DNA of 64,000 nucleotides from Flavobacteriales bacterium (GTDB lineage Bacteria > Bacteroidota > Bacteroidia > Flavobacteriales_F > PHOS-HE28): assembly GCA_020852835.1 (NCBI GenBank), contig JADZAC010000045.1, positions 62,001 through 126,000 on the forward strand, in the 5' to 3' direction. Shown in pieces: positions 1 to 8,568 of this stretch (position 1 is the stretch's first letter; each line of letters begins with the position of its first letter). A model generated the notes under the pieces. That model was not told the DNA's origin and made no database searches. It saw nothing but the letters and a program-made list of their open reading frames with translations. Position numbers and translations under genes: made by a program.

Positions 1-1
1 G

Positions 2-895
2 CTGCGACTGAGCCGCGGCATGACCTACAAAAGCGCGCTGGCCGGCCTGGACCTGGGCGGGGGCAAGGCCGTGATCATCGGCGATCCGCGCAAGGACAAG
101 ACCGAGGCCATGTTCCGCCGCTTCGGCCGTTTTGTGGACAGCCTCAACGGCCGGTACATCACCGCCGAGGATGTGGGCATGACCACCACCGAAATGGTGA
201 ACATCCGCAAGGAGACCGGCAATGTGGTGGGCCTGCCGGTGAACATGGGCGGCAGCGGAGACCCTTCGCCGGTAACGGCCTACGGTGTTTTCTGCGGATT
301 GAAGGCCGCCGCCAAGACCGCCTACGGCAGCGATGAGCTGCACAAGCGCAAAGTAGCCGTGCAAGGTGCGGGCAACGTAGGGCGCAACCTGGTGGGCCAT
401 TTGCTGAAGGAAGGTGCCACGGTGTACCTCACGGACATCCACGACGACAAACTGGCCGCCGTTAAGGCCGCTCATCCGGCGGTGAACCTGGTGAAGCCCG
501 ATGAACTGCTCGACTTGGACATGGACATCTACTCACCCTGCGCCTTGGGCGCCACGGTGAACGACCAAACGATCCCCCGGCTGAAGTGCAGCGTGATCGC
601 CGGTGCGGCCAACAACCAGTTGGCCGAGGAAGCCAAGCATGGCAAGGCCCTGATGGACAAAGGCGTGCTTTACGCCCCCGATTTCCTGATCAACGCAGGC
701 GGCATCATCAACTGCGCCTGGGAACGTATGGGCTATAACAAGGATGCCGCCCTCGCACAGACCGAAGGCATCTATCGTACGGCCTTGGCCATCTTCAAGC
801 GCAGCCAGGAAGAAAACATCCCCACCTACCTGGCCGCCAATGAAGCGGCCGAGCAACGGATCCGCAGCGTGCGCCAGGCGGGCCTTTCATTCTGA
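2..895 (+). CDS. Leucine/glutamate dehydrogenase family, 5' end outside window
   Basis: NAD-dependent amino acid dehydrogenase (Glu/Leu/Phe/Val family), which reversibly deaminates a branched-chain amino acid or glutamate to the 2-oxo acid. The reading frame is open from base 2, so the N-terminus lies outside the window; 297 codons are visible, and the ATG at 20 is internal. The glycine-rich GGGK stretch holding the family's substrate lysine is near the visible start, a Rossmann GAGNVG motif follows, and INAGGIIN lies near the end. The short NAD domain and overall pattern look most like leucine dehydrogenase, but substrate cannot be fixed from sequence alone. nusB follows after 11 bases, so the two are probably co-transcribed. 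Confidence 0.9.
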   Translation: MRLSRGMTYKSALAGLDLGGGKAVIIGDPRKDKTEAMFRRFGRFVDSLNGRYITAEDVGMTTTEMVNIRKETGNVVGLPVNMGGSGDPSPVTAYGVFCGLKAAAKTAYGSDELHKRKVAVQGAGNVGRNLVGHLLKEGATVYLTDIHDDKLAAVKAAHPAVNLVKPDELLDLDMDIYSPCALGATVNDQTIPRLKCSVIAGAANNQLAEEAKHGKALMDKGVLYAPDFLINAGGIINCAWERMGYNKDAALAQTEGIYRTALAIFKRSQEENIPTYLAANEAAEQRIRSVRQAGLSF

Positions 896-906
896 CCGCT
901 CCTTCC

Positions 907-1854
907 ATGCTCAACCGCCGATTTCTCCGCACCAAGGTCTACCAGGCGCTCTACGCCCATGAGCAGAGCGCCGGGGGCAGTGCGGCGAGGAACGAGAAGG
1001 AATTGCTGCTGGGCGTAGCCCGCACGTACGACCTGTATGTGCATCTGCTGATGATCTTCGGCGAATTGCGGCGGGCTGCGGAAAATCGCATTGAGGAGCG
1101 CAAAGCCAAGCGCCTGCCCACCCAGGAAGACCTGGCGCCCGATCGCCGCTTCGCGGACGATCCCTACCTCGTCCTGCTCAGTGAAAGCCGGAGCTTGCTG
1201 GCCGAGGCCGAACAGCGCAAAGTGGGCTGGGTGGGGGAAATGCACCTGATGGCCCAGTTGTACAAACAGGTGGAATCCAGTCCGCAGTACAAGGCGTTCA
1301 TGTCAGCGGACCAGGTGACTGAAGCCATGCAGCGCACCTTGCTGGTGGACCTGTTCGTGGAGCACATCGCCCAATCGGAGCATTTGCATGAGCATGTGGA
1401 AGCACGCTCGATCCATTGGCTGGAGGATCTGGACCTGGCCTGCGCCATGGTCAAACGTTTGTTGGAGCACATGAACCTGCAAGCCATGGACCTCGATCTG
1501 CAGGAGCTGGGCGCCGATGCTGCCGAGGAAAAGGCCTTCGTCACCACGCTCTACCGTGAAACCATCGGGAACAAGGCGCAGGATGAGGCGTTGATCGCCG
1601 AACGTGCGAAAAACTGGGAAGCCGACCGGATCGCATTGAGCGACATGTTGCTCATGCGCATGGCCCTCACCGAAGTGCGCAGCTTCGAACAGATCCCGGT
1701 GAAAGTGACGCTCAACGAATACATCGAGATCGCCAAGGCCTACAGCACCCCCAAGAGCAAAAGCTTCATCAACGGCATCTTGGACAAGCTCTTTGCCGAG
1801 ATGAAGGCAGACGGAACCATCCGCAAGGTGGGTCGGGGCCTGCTCGAAAATTGA
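907..1854 (+). CDS. nusB: Transcription antitermination factor NusB (long Bacteroidota form)
   Basis: NusB binds boxA RNA together with NusE (S10) and supports antitermination on rRNA operons. At 315 residues it is about twice the length of the E. coli protein. The classical NusB fold is in the C-terminal part, where the segment around LSDMLLMRMALTEV and the FINGILDKL block near residue 290 match the family. The N-terminal half, with FLRTKVYQALYAHEQ near residue 5, is the extension usual in Bacteroidota. The ATG at 907 lies 11 bases after the dehydrogenase stop. The next gene starts at or just after the nusB stop, so an operon running to coaE is likely. Confidence 0.93.
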   Translation: MLNRRFLRTKVYQALYAHEQSAGGSAARNEKELLLGVARTYDLYVHLLMIFGELRRAAENRIEERKAKRLPTQEDLAPDRRFADDPYLVLLSESRSLLAEAEQRKVGWVGEMHLMAQLYKQVESSPQYKAFMSADQVTEAMQRTLLVDLFVEHIAQSEHLHEHVEARSIHWLEDLDLACAMVKRLLEHMNLQAMDLDLQELGADAAEEKAFVTTLYRETIGNKAQDEALIAERAKNWEADRIALSDMLLMRMALTEVRSFEQIPVKVTLNEYIEIAKAYSTPKSKSFINGILDKLFAEMKADGTIRKVGRGLLEN

Positions 1855-1859
1855 ACATC

Positions 1860-2372
1860 ATGTGCACTTCACCCAGGACACGCCAAAGCACGGGGGCCAT
1901 GCCGCTCATCACTCCGGTGCTGCTGCTGGCGCTGGTCTCATTGCCGGGCTGCCTGCTTACCGATCACAGTGAAAACACGGACGGGATCTCCACCACCGAT
2001 ATGCAGATACCGGCATCGGGCTACCAAAGCGGAGATGCCTCCCGCCAGCCGGTGATCAGTTTTGACAGCACGGCCTTGGACATGGGCCGAATGGCCGAAG
2101 GCGTTCAAGTGGAAAGAACCTACTCCTTCGTGAACACCGGCAAGATCGATCTGGTGATCACCGATGTGCGCGCCAGCTGCGGATGCACCGTGGCCAAAAA
2201 TTGGCCGCGCATGCCCATTGCGCCCGGCGCGCGCGGCACCATAACCGTGGGCTTCAACAGCCAGGGCCGTCCGGGCAAACAGCACAAGACCATCACCGTG
2301 GTGGCCAACACCACACCTCCCACCACGGTGCTCACCTTGTCCGGTGAGGTGATCTCACCGGACCGTCCTTAG
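1860..2372 (+). CDS. DUF1573 family lipoprotein
   Basis: Predicted lipoprotein of 170 residues. A hydrophobic segment ends in LPGC (Cys31 from the ATG at 1860), a good lipobox. The rest is a DUF1573 domain, an immunoglobulin-like fold of the ASPM/SPD-2/Hydin type, recognised by the FVNTG and SCGC stretches. DUF1573 proteins are abundant in Bacteroidota but have no fixed biochemical role. A TTG at 1851 overlaps the nusB stop and could also be the start; the ATG at 1860 is preferred, and Met14 is a third option. It sits between nusB and yajC in one direction. Confidence 0.85.
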   Translation: MCTSPRTRQSTGAMPLITPVLLLALVSLPGCLLTDHSENTDGISTTDMQIPASGYQSGDASRQPVISFDSTALDMGRMAEGVQVERTYSFVNTGKIDLVITDVRASCGCTVAKNWPRMPIAPGARGTITVGFNSQGRPGKQHKTITVVANTTPPTTVLTLSGEVISPDRP

Positions 2373-2411
2373 CACCTCCGAACCAACAAACCCATTTCCA
2401 TTCCCCATTCC

Positions 2412-2741
2412 ATGAACAACCTCTCCATGTTCCTCCAGGCCGGTGGCCAGGCATCCGGTACCAGCACGATCATTATGATGGTCCTGCTCTTCGCGGTATT
2501 CTATTTCTTCATGATCAGGCCCCAACAGAAAAAGGCCAGGGATGCCCGCAAGTTCCGGGATAGTCTGCAGAAGGGAGCCCGTGTGGTGACCATTGGCGGC
2601 CTGCACGGCAAGGTGGTGGAGGTGAATGAGAAGACCGTATTGCTGGAGGCCGCCGACGGAGTGAAACTGCGCTTTGAAAAGAGCGCGGTGGCCATGGACA
2701 ACAGCATGCAGCTCACGGAAGACACGGCCAAGACGGCCTGA
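2412..2741 (+). CDS. yajC: Preprotein translocase accessory subunit YajC
   Basis: Small single-span inner-membrane protein of 109 residues that associates with SecDF and the SecYEG translocon. After a short glycine-rich start it has one hydrophobic helix (about residues 18-36) ending in FMIRPQQKK, the family signature. A basic cytoplasmic domain follows with the GARVVTIGGLHGKV block. Length and layout are typical. It follows the DUF1573 gene after 39 bases and precedes coaE by 23 bases. Confidence 0.95.
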   Translation: MNNLSMFLQAGGQASGTSTIIMMVLLFAVFYFFMIRPQQKKARDARKFRDSLQKGARVVTIGGLHGKVVEVNEKTVLLEAADGVKLRFEKSAVAMDNSMQLTEDTAKTA

Positions 2742-2764
2742 ACCCTGCTCGTTGATCCTGCGGC

Positions 2765-3355
2765 ATGTTCACGGTAGGGATCACCGGTGGCATTGGCAGC
2801 GGCAAATCCACGGTGTGCCGCGTGTTCGGTGTGCTGGGCGTGCCGGTGTTCAGCTCGGATGAGGCAGGCAAGCGCATCCTGGACACGGATCCCGCCGTGC
2901 GCGAGCAGTTGGTGGAAGCCTTCGGCGCGGCACTCCACCGCCAAGGAACGCTGGACCGCAAGGTCCTTGCAGGCCGGGTGTTCAACGACCCTGCAGCCCT
3001 GGCCCGGCTCAACGCCATCGTGCACCCCGTGGTGCGCGAGGCATTCGCAAGCTGGGCCGCTGCGCAGCACGCGCCCTACGTGCTCAACGAAGCCGCGATC
3101 TTGGTGGAGACCGGTGCATACAAGCAGCTGGACCATTTGATCGTGGTGGAGGCACCGGTCGCCGAGCGCGTGCGGCGGGTGATGCTCCGTGACGGCGTCA
3201 GCAGCGCGGAAGTACAGGCCCGCATGGACAACCAGGCCAATGATGCACAACGGGCGGCCGTGGCCCATACCCTTGTGCGCAACGATGGACACACCATGGT
3301 GATCCCCCAAGTGATCAACGCACACCGGCGTTTGTTGGCCCTGGCGCAACAATGA
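2765..3355 (+). CDS. coaE: Dephospho-CoA kinase
   Basis: Catalyses the last step of coenzyme A synthesis, ATP-dependent phosphorylation of the 3'-hydroxyl of dephospho-CoA. The 196-residue protein starts with a P-loop, GGIGSGKST, at residues 8-16; the FSSDEAGKRIL segment and the HPVVREAF block match the family. Length is normal. Its TGA overlaps the ATG of the next small gene at 3352, suggesting translational coupling. The upstream pathway gene coaBC is also in this window at 32676. Confidence 0.95.
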   Translation: MFTVGITGGIGSGKSTVCRVFGVLGVPVFSSDEAGKRILDTDPAVREQLVEAFGAALHRQGTLDRKVLAGRVFNDPAALARLNAIVHPVVREAFASWAAAQHAPYVLNEAAILVETGAYKQLDHLIVVEAPVAERVRRVMLRDGVSSAEVQARMDNQANDAQRAAVAHTLVRNDGHTMVIPQVINAHRRLLALAQQ

Positions 3356-3627
3356 CCCAAGAACGGAACCTTCCGCTCAGCACGGTCACCCTGGTGTTCG
3401 GTGCCGCAAGCATTCCGTTGGCCTTCGTGCGGCAATTGTGCGTGCCTGCCGTGATCATGGCGGTGTTGGCGGTCCTTTTCCACCTGTGGGGGAAACGCAG
3501 GCAGCGCACCGCAAGCATCACGCCAGCAAGCATCAAAAGGTCCCGGCAAGGCTTTCTCATGGCCATTCCCGGAGGGGCGTGTGCATTGATGATGTGGGTG
3601 CTTTGGGCCACCGGGGCCTTGCTCTGA
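3352..3627 (+). CDS. Small membrane protein, unknown function
   Basis: A 91-residue protein translationally coupled to coaE through a 4-base ATGA overlap. The N-terminal half has two closely spaced hydrophobic stretches (about residues 9-45), a basic loop rich in Arg and Lys follows, and a third hydrophobic segment lies near the C-terminus (about 69-90). The layout resembles small DUF4190-like membrane proteins, but I do not recognise it with certainty. It ends just before a strong bidirectional terminator and closes the operon. Confidence 0.6.
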   Translation: MTQERNLPLSTVTLVFGAASIPLAFVRQLCVPAVIMAVLAVLFHLWGKRRQRTASITPASIKRSRQGFLMAIPGGACALMMWVLWATGALL

Positions 3628-3648
3628 TCCCCTTCTTGGTGTGAATTG

Positions 3649-3675
3649 AAAAGCCCCGCGTTGGGCGGGGCTTTT
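3649..3675. terminator. Bidirectional terminator between coaE operon and dnaA
   Basis: Perfect 11-bp arms, AAAAGCCCCGC (3649-3659) and GCGGGGCTTTT (3665-3675), with a 5-base loop. A-run and T-run flanks let it serve both the rightward coaE operon and the leftward dnaA gene. Confidence 0.9.
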
Positions 3676-3695
3676 CATCAAGGCAACCGTTGCTG

Positions 3696-5126
3696 CTAGT
3701 GGATGCTGAGCTTTTTTTCCAGATCTTCCAAGTAGCCGCGGAACTGTTTGTCGGTTTCCTGCAGGTTGTTCACCGTGCGGCAGGCATGCAGCACCGTGGC
3801 ATGGTCCTTTCCGCCGCAATGTGCACCAATGTTGGCCAAGGAACTTTTGGTCATCTTCTTGGCGAAGTACATCGCGATCTGGCGCGCCTGCACCACCTCG
3901 CGTTTGCGGGTCTTGCTCTTGAGCAGTTCGATCGGCAGGTCAAAGTAGTCGCATACCACCTTCTGGATGTAGTCGATCGACACTTCGCGTGCCGTGTTCT
4001 TCACGAACTTGTCGATCATCTGCTTGGCCAGCTCCAAGGTCACCGCCTTTTTGTTCAGTGAACTTTGGGCGATCAGGCTGATCATGGCACCTTCGAGCTC
4101 GCGGATGTTGGTGGTGATGCTGTAGGCCAAGTACTCCACCACTTCCTTGGGCAGCTCGATGCCCTCGGCATACATCTTCTTCTGCAGGATGGCGATGCGC
4201 GTTTCGAGGCCGGGGGCTTGCAGGTCGGCGCTCAGTCCCCACTTGAAGCGGGAGAGCAGGCGCTGTTCCATGCCGGCCATTTCCACCGGTGCCTTGTCAC
4301 TGGAGATCACCAGCTGCTTGCCGCTTTGGTGCAGGTGGTTGAAGATGTGGAAGAAGACATCCTGCGTTTTTTCCTTGCCCGAGAGGAACTGTACGTCATC
4401 GATGATCAGCACGTCCATCATTTGGTAGAACTGCTGGAAATCCCCGATGGTGTTGTTCTTCACCGCTTCGATGAACTGCTGGGTGAATTTCTCGGCAGGC
4501 ACGTAGAGCACGGTCTTCTCGGGGTGGTTGCGTTTGATCTCCAGCCCGATGGCGTGGACCAGATGGGTTTTGCCCAAGCCCACGCCGCCATACACCAGCA
4601 GCGGATTGAAGGCGGTGCCTCCGGGTTTCTGGGCCACGGCAAAACCGGCGCTGCGCGCCAGGCGGTTGCAATCCCCCTCGATGAAATTCTCGAAGGAATA
4701 GTTCGCGTTCAGGTGGCTTTCGATCTTGATCTTGCGAAGGCCGGGAATGATGAACGGGTTCTTGATGGGGCTGTTGGCCACATCAATGGGCAGGCTGACG
4801 GCGGGGTTCTTCACCTCGCGCACGTTGCTGGTGGGCACGCGCACGGTGTATGGGCTCGAGCTCTTGTAGTTGTTCTCCATGATGATGGAGTACTCCAAGC
4901 GTCCATCGGCCCCGATCTCCTTGCGGATGATCTTTTTCAGCAGGTCGATGTAGTGCTCTTCGAGCCATTCGTAAAAGAACTGGGACGGCACTTGTATGGT
5001 CAGGACATTGCCGGAAAGCTTCACGGGCCGGATCGGTTCGAACCAGGTCTTGAAACTTTGTTGGCTTACGTTGTCCTTGATCACTTCAAGGCACCGGCCC
5101 CAGATCGTCTCAGGGTCTTTCTTCAT
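3696..5126 (-). CDS. dnaA: Chromosomal replication initiator DnaA
   Basis: Replication initiator that binds DnaA boxes and opens the origin. The 476-residue protein from the ATG at 5126 has the N-terminal helicase-loading domain (IWGRCLEVIKDNV near residue 8, then TWFEP), an AAA+ domain with Walker A GGVGLGKTH (180-188) and Walker B IIDDVQFL (241-248), and a C-terminal helix-turn-helix ending in the DnaA signature GGKDHATVLHACR. A TTG at 5168 would add 14 residues, but the ATG gives the usual N-terminus. A -7-like element and a palindrome lie upstream. It ends against a bidirectional terminator. Confidence 0.97.
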   Translation of the reverse strand: MKKDPETIWGRCLEVIKDNVSQQSFKTWFEPIRPVKLSGNVLTIQVPSQFFYEWLEEHYIDLLKKIIRKEIGADGRLEYSIIMENNYKSSSPYTVRVPTSNVREVKNPAVSLPIDVANSPIKNPFIIPGLRKIKIESHLNANYSFENFIEGDCNRLARSAGFAVAQKPGGTAFNPLLVYGGVGLGKTHLVHAIGLEIKRNHPEKTVLYVPAEKFTQQFIEAVKNNTIGDFQQFYQMMDVLIIDDVQFLSGKEKTQDVFFHIFNHLHQSGKQLVISSDKAPVEMAGMEQRLLSRFKWGLSADLQAPGLETRIAILQKKMYAEGIELPKEVVEYLAYSITTNIRELEGAMISLIAQSSLNKKAVTLELAKQMIDKFVKNTAREVSIDYIQKVVCDYFDLPIELLKSKTRKREVVQARQIAMYFAKKMTKSSLANIGAHCGGKDHATVLHACRTVNNLQETDKQFRGYLEDLEKKLSIH

Positions 5127-5207
5127 AACTGGGAGCGGCGGATCGGAAGGTGAGTAGGGTGGGTTCAATGGCTAACGCACAACTGTTGGACGTGCTGCGG
5201 AGGGAGG

Positions 5208-5215
5208 CAAATATG
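5208..5215 (-). promoter_or_regulatory. Putative -7 element of the dnaA promoter
   Basis: On the minus strand the sequence reads CATATTTG, one mismatch from the Bacteroidota -7 consensus TAnnTTTG, about 80 bases before the dnaA ATG. The expected -33 position falls in a poly-T tract that abuts the palindrome at 5237-5252. Confidence 0.5.
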
Positions 5216-5236
5216 AGCACCTCGAAGTGAAAAAAA

Positions 5237-5252
5237 AAGTGTGCGCACACTT
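5237..5252. repeat. Perfect 16-bp palindrome upstream of dnaA
   Basis: AAGTGTGCGCACACTT is fully self-complementary. It overlaps or abuts the expected -33 region of the leftward dnaA promoter, so it is well placed to be an operator for a dimeric regulator. A run of nine A bases precedes it on the plus strand. Confidence 0.6.
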
Positions 5253-5538
5253 GCGCCGATCAAATTTATTTCGATGGAGCGGCCGAACTCCGCTTGTGCT
5301 GAAACCCGCGCCCGCCAAGGGTTTGCGGATGAGGGCTTTACGGCGGGGCCGGTGGTCCAACTGTTGGCGGCCAGCTTGATCCACGATCCACTGCGCACTG
5401 TTCCGGCAGTTGTTCCGGAAAGCTGTCCATGGTGATCACCGCAGATGGATTTCCGGAATTGCATGGCCGTGAAGGTAGTGCTTTCCTTTCTGCTTGTCGA
5501 GTCCTGCCTGGCCCGCCGCCGTGCCTATATTCCGCACC

Positions 5539-5946
5539 ATGTTCAGCCATGTGATCCACCTCCGCGTCCGCTATGCGGAGACTGATAAAATGGGCTATGT
5601 GTACTACGGCGCCTATGCCCAATATTTCGAGGTTGGCCGCGTGGAGGCCTTGCGCAGCCTGGGAATTTCGTACCGCAGCCTGGAGGAGCAAGGGGTAATG
5701 CTGCCCGTGCACGACCTCACTGTGAAGTACCACAGGCCAGCGCACTATGATGACCTGCTCCGTGTGCGCACCACCATCCTTCAGGTTCCGGGCGTGCGGA
5801 TCCAGTTCTCGTACGTGGTGCACAACGAAGCTGGTGAGTTGATCTCCGAGGCCACTACCACGCTGGTGTTCGTGGATGCCGCCACCATGCGCCCGCGCCG
5901 GGCGCCGCAGGTGCTGGTCGATCTGCTTGCGCCGTTCTACCCCTGA
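5539..5946 (+). CDS. Acyl-CoA thioesterase, YbgC/FadM family
   Basis: Hot-dog fold thioesterase of 135 residues that hydrolyses acyl-CoA. The N-terminal block VRYAETDKMGYVYYGAYAQ carries the conserved aspartate of the 4-hydroxybenzoyl-CoA thioesterase-like group, followed by YFEVGRVEALR. The ATG at 5539 gives the usual short N-terminus; an upstream in-frame TTG at 5494 would add 15 unconserved residues. TATATTCC at 5526-5533 lies just before the ATG and may be a -7 element with a very short leader. The gene stands alone, ending 23 bases before the end of the convergent YigZ gene. Confidence 0.9.
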   Translation: MFSHVIHLRVRYAETDKMGYVYYGAYAQYFEVGRVEALRSLGISYRSLEEQGVMLPVHDLTVKYHRPAHYDDLLRVRTTILQVPGVRIQFSYVVHNEAGELISEATTTLVFVDAATMRPRRAPQVLVDLLAPFYP

Positions 5947-5969
5947 TCTACCGGCACGCGCTTGGGGAG

Positions 5970-6569
5970 TCAGCCGGGTACTGCGGTGATGCCACGGGTG
6001 GTCCACTGGTTGATCAATGCCTCCGCTGCGCTGACCGGTATGGCCAATTGCAGCCGGCACTGATGGGTGTATGCGGCGTTCAATACCTGGCCTCCGATCT
6101 GGCCGGTATCACGGCGCACCGCTTGTTCATCCGCGTAGCTGCACCGTACGATGACCGTGGTGAGCAGGCGCCGCCCGACGATGTGGTTGTTGTGCAAGGC
6201 GGCCTTGGCGGCATCCGAAAAGGCATGCGACAAACCGGCCTTGCCGAGCAGCGTGCCGCCGAAGTAGCGCACCACCACGATCGCGCTGAACGTAAGGCCG
6301 GCCCCTTGCAATTGCCGCAAGATCGGTTTGCCCGCGGTGCCCGCCGGTTCGCCGGCATCGAAGGCGCGGTACCGCTCTCCGGCAACGCCCAGAACCCATG
6401 CATAGCAGATATGGCGTGCGCTGTGGTGCTCCTTGGCGATCGCCGCCAAGCGCACCTTGAATGCGGTTTCATCCGCAACGGGAAAAGCGTAGGCCAAGAA
6501 TCGGCTTGCTTTTTCACGGACCTCACCGGCACTTTCGGCGGAGAGCGTGTTGTACTGGTCCGGGCTCAT
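5970..6569 (-). CDS. YigZ/IMPACT family protein
   Basis: Protein of 199 residues with the UPF0029 (IMPACT) N-terminal domain, recognised by EHHSARHICYAW, the DAGEPAGTAGKPIL block and VVRYFGGTLLGKAGL, followed by the YigZ C-terminal domain. Family members bind nucleic acid or ribosome-related factors; the bacterial function is unclear. The ATG at 6569 overlaps the stop of the EamA gene (ATGA), so the two are translationally coupled. It is the last gene of a ribD-EamA-yigZ unit. Confidence 0.9.
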   Translation of the reverse strand: MSPDQYNTLSAESAGEVREKASRFLAYAFPVADETAFKVRLAAIAKEHHSARHICYAWVLGVAGERYRAFDAGEPAGTAGKPILRQLQGAGLTFSAIVVVRYFGGTLLGKAGLSHAFSDAAKAALHNNHIVGRRLLTTVIVRCSYADEQAVRRDTGQIGGQVLNAAYTHQCRLQLAIPVSAAEALINQWTTRGITAVPG

Positions 6570-7414
6570 GTTGCAGCACCGATGAGCAGGGCCAATGCAG
6601 CCACTGATACCAGGATCCCGGCCCAGTGCACGGGGCGCAACCGTTCGCGGAACAGCAGCACGGACGTTGCCGCGCCAAAAAGGATCACTGCCACATTGGC
6701 CAAGGGAAACACGGTGCTGGCGGCCAGCCCGCTGCGTGAGAGGCCCAGCACCAGGCAATGGATGGAGCCGTAGTTCAGCACGCCCAGCAGCCCCCCGGCG
6801 ATCCAGGTGCGCGGTTCACGCAAGGCTGCACGTTCGGGCCGGAAGGCCAGCCAGCAACTGCCGAAGATCGCGGCAAAGCCGAAGATCAACGGCGCGAACG
6901 CCGCTTCGGTGAGCGGGGTGAGCCGGATGCGCTGCACCACGGCCAGTAAAAGGTCTGTGATGGCACTGGCGAAGAAGATCACGGGCAGGGCCCAGCGCTG
7001 CCGGCCAGCTACGGGATTGTCGCCCCAACTGCCCAGCATCACGCCGAGCAGGGCGAGCACCATGCCGGCCCAGGCCGGTGCCTCGGGTTGCTCACCGAAC
7101 AGCACCACCGTGCCGAGCACGGTGAGCGCCAGGCTCATCTTGGCGGCGATCGTGGTCGGTGCAATGCCGTTCCACTGCGTGGAGAGGCCCATCAAGCGGA
7201 ACAGGGCGATGAACAGTGCGCCTTCGATCAGTGCGGGGAGCCAGAGCAGGCTGAGGTCGGCGGCCCATGGTCCGGTCCAGGCCATGCCGAACAGGAAAGC
7301 CACCAGGTAGTTCACCACAATGGCGGGCAGCAGGGCAACGCGCCGCTTGCCGAAGATCTTGAACAAGGCGTAGATCGCAGCGTTGAACAGCGAGGAGAGG
7401 ATCACCAACGCCAT
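6566..7414 (-). CDS. EamA/DMT family transporter
   Basis: Integral membrane transporter of 282 residues with about ten hydrophobic helices arranged as two EamA repeats, typical of drug/metabolite transporters. Examples are the helices around LPAIVVNYLVAFLFG and, near the end, FPLANVAVILFGAA. The substrate is unknown. The ATG at 7414 overlaps the ribD end by 13 bases and the gene's own stop overlaps yigZ. Sitting after ribD, export or uptake of a flavin-pathway compound is possible but unproven. Confidence 0.85.
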   Translation of the reverse strand: MALVILSSLFNAAIYALFKIFGKRRVALLPAIVVNYLVAFLFGMAWTGPWAADLSLLWLPALIEGALFIALFRLMGLSTQWNGIAPTTIAAKMSLALTVLGTVVLFGEQPEAPAWAGMVLALLGVMLGSWGDNPVAGRQRWALPVIFFASAITDLLLAVVQRIRLTPLTEAAFAPLIFGFAAIFGSCWLAFRPERAALREPRTWIAGGLLGVLNYGSIHCLVLGLSRSGLAASTVFPLANVAVILFGAATSVLLFRERLRPVHWAGILVSVAALALLIGAAT

Positions 7415-8460
7415 GCGGGGTCCGGTTGCAATTGGCGCAGGTACAAGTGGACCCGGTCCGGGCTGGTATGGAAGGAGCGCAGCGGTTGTTGCAACATGCG
7501 CGGCGCTGGTGTTCCGTGCAGGAAGAGCGGTTTGCCGACGATCTCGCGGGCCTCGTCCCAAAACCCGGCAGCGATGAAATGGCCGAGCAGCTCACCTCCG
7601 CCTTCCACCAACAAGGAGCGGATCTTTCTGCGGTGCAATTCCGCCAACAGGCATTCCAACGGAGCTTTGTCCGGGGGAAGGACCACTTCCTCAACCCCGT
7701 TCAGGCCACGTGCTTTTCCGGTGAACAGCAGGGTAGGGAAGCTGCCGTCGTAAACGTTGGAAGCTTCCGGGGTGATGCCTTGGCGATCCAGCACCACGCG
7801 CAGCGGTGGACGGCCTGCCACGTGGCGGACGGACAGGTGCGGGTTGTCGTTCAGCACGGTGCGGCTGCCAACAAGAATGGCGTGTTCCTCACTTCGCCAG
7901 CGGTGGGCCAGCACGTCCGTGGCCATACCGCTGATGCGTTGCACCCCGCGGCCATCGCGCGGATGCCGGTCGAGAAAACCATCGGAGGTGCGCGCCCATT
8001 TGAGGATGATGTAAGGCCGCTGTTCTTCCATGGCCGTGATGAAGCGCCGGTTCACCCAACGGCAGGCATCGCGCAGCACATCGGTGACCACCGTGATCCC
8101 GGCCTCCCGCAAGCGCGCGATGCCGCTCCCGGCCACCCGTGCATCGGGATCTTCGCAGCCTACCACCACCGTGCGCAGGCCGCGTGCGATCAGCAGCTCG
8201 GAGCAGGGTGGCGTGAGGCCGGTGTGTGAACAGGGCTCGAGCGAGACATGCATCACCGCATCATGCGGTACGGGGCCATCACCGAAGGCATGCAGGCACT
8301 GCACTTCGGCATGCGGGCCGCCGTGGGCGCGGTGCCAGCCTTCGGCCAGGATGCGCTCTCCTTGTACAAGCACGGCGCCCACCAAGGGATTGGGCGCCAC
8401 CAGTCCGGCACCGTTCCGTGCCAGTTGCATGCAGCGCTCCATCCACCGGGCATGTTCCAT
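7402..8460 (-). CDS. ribD: Bifunctional riboflavin deaminase/reductase RibD
   Basis: Carries out the second and third steps of riboflavin synthesis, deamination then reduction of the pyrimidine intermediate. The 352-residue protein has an N-terminal zinc deaminase domain with H50-A-E52, Cys77 and Cys86 in PCSHTGLTPPC. The C-terminal reductase domain has ILKWARTSDG, the LVGSRTVLNDNP block and LVEGGGELL. The ATG at 8460 gives the usual N-terminus; a TTG at 8541 would add 27 unlikely residues. It heads the ribD-EamA-yigZ unit. Confidence 0.95.
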   Translation of the reverse strand: MEHARWMERCMQLARNGAGLVAPNPLVGAVLVQGERILAEGWHRAHGGPHAEVQCLHAFGDGPVPHDAVMHVSLEPCSHTGLTPPCSELLIARGLRTVVVGCEDPDARVAGSGIARLREAGITVVTDVLRDACRWVNRRFITAMEEQRPYIILKWARTSDGFLDRHPRDGRGVQRISGMATDVLAHRWRSEEHAILVGSRTVLNDNPHLSVRHVAGRPPLRVVLDRQGITPEASNVYDGSFPTLLFTGKARGLNGVEEVVLPPDKAPLECLLAELHRRKIRSLLVEGGGELLGHFIAAGFWDEAREIVGKPLFLHGTPAPRMLQQPLRSFHTSPDRVHLYLRQLQPDPAWRW

Positions 8461-8568
8461 GGCGCGAAGGTCGGGCAATGGGAGGCATTTCAGGCTGGCA
8501 CTGCATTTCTGCTCCGGCACACGGCTCGGCGGATCTAGCAAGACCTACGGCCTGCCGGCCGCCCTTGC

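Larger units (their letters stand above)
5127..5538. other. dnaA/thioesterase divergent intergenic region, AT-rich; possible origin or dnaA control region
   Basis: This 412-base gap holds no gene. Around 5229-5276 it carries the longest A-run and one of the most AT-rich stretches in this GC-rich window, directly followed by a perfect palindrome (5237-5252). No DnaA box with one mismatch or fewer was found here. The leftward dnaA promoter and the rightward thioesterase promoter both fall inside. An origin role is an inference only. Confidence 0.5.

Noticed and set aside
5494-5538. Longer thioesterase from TTG at 5494
   Set aside because: The extra residues are unlike the family and the ATG at 5539 follows a -7-like element.
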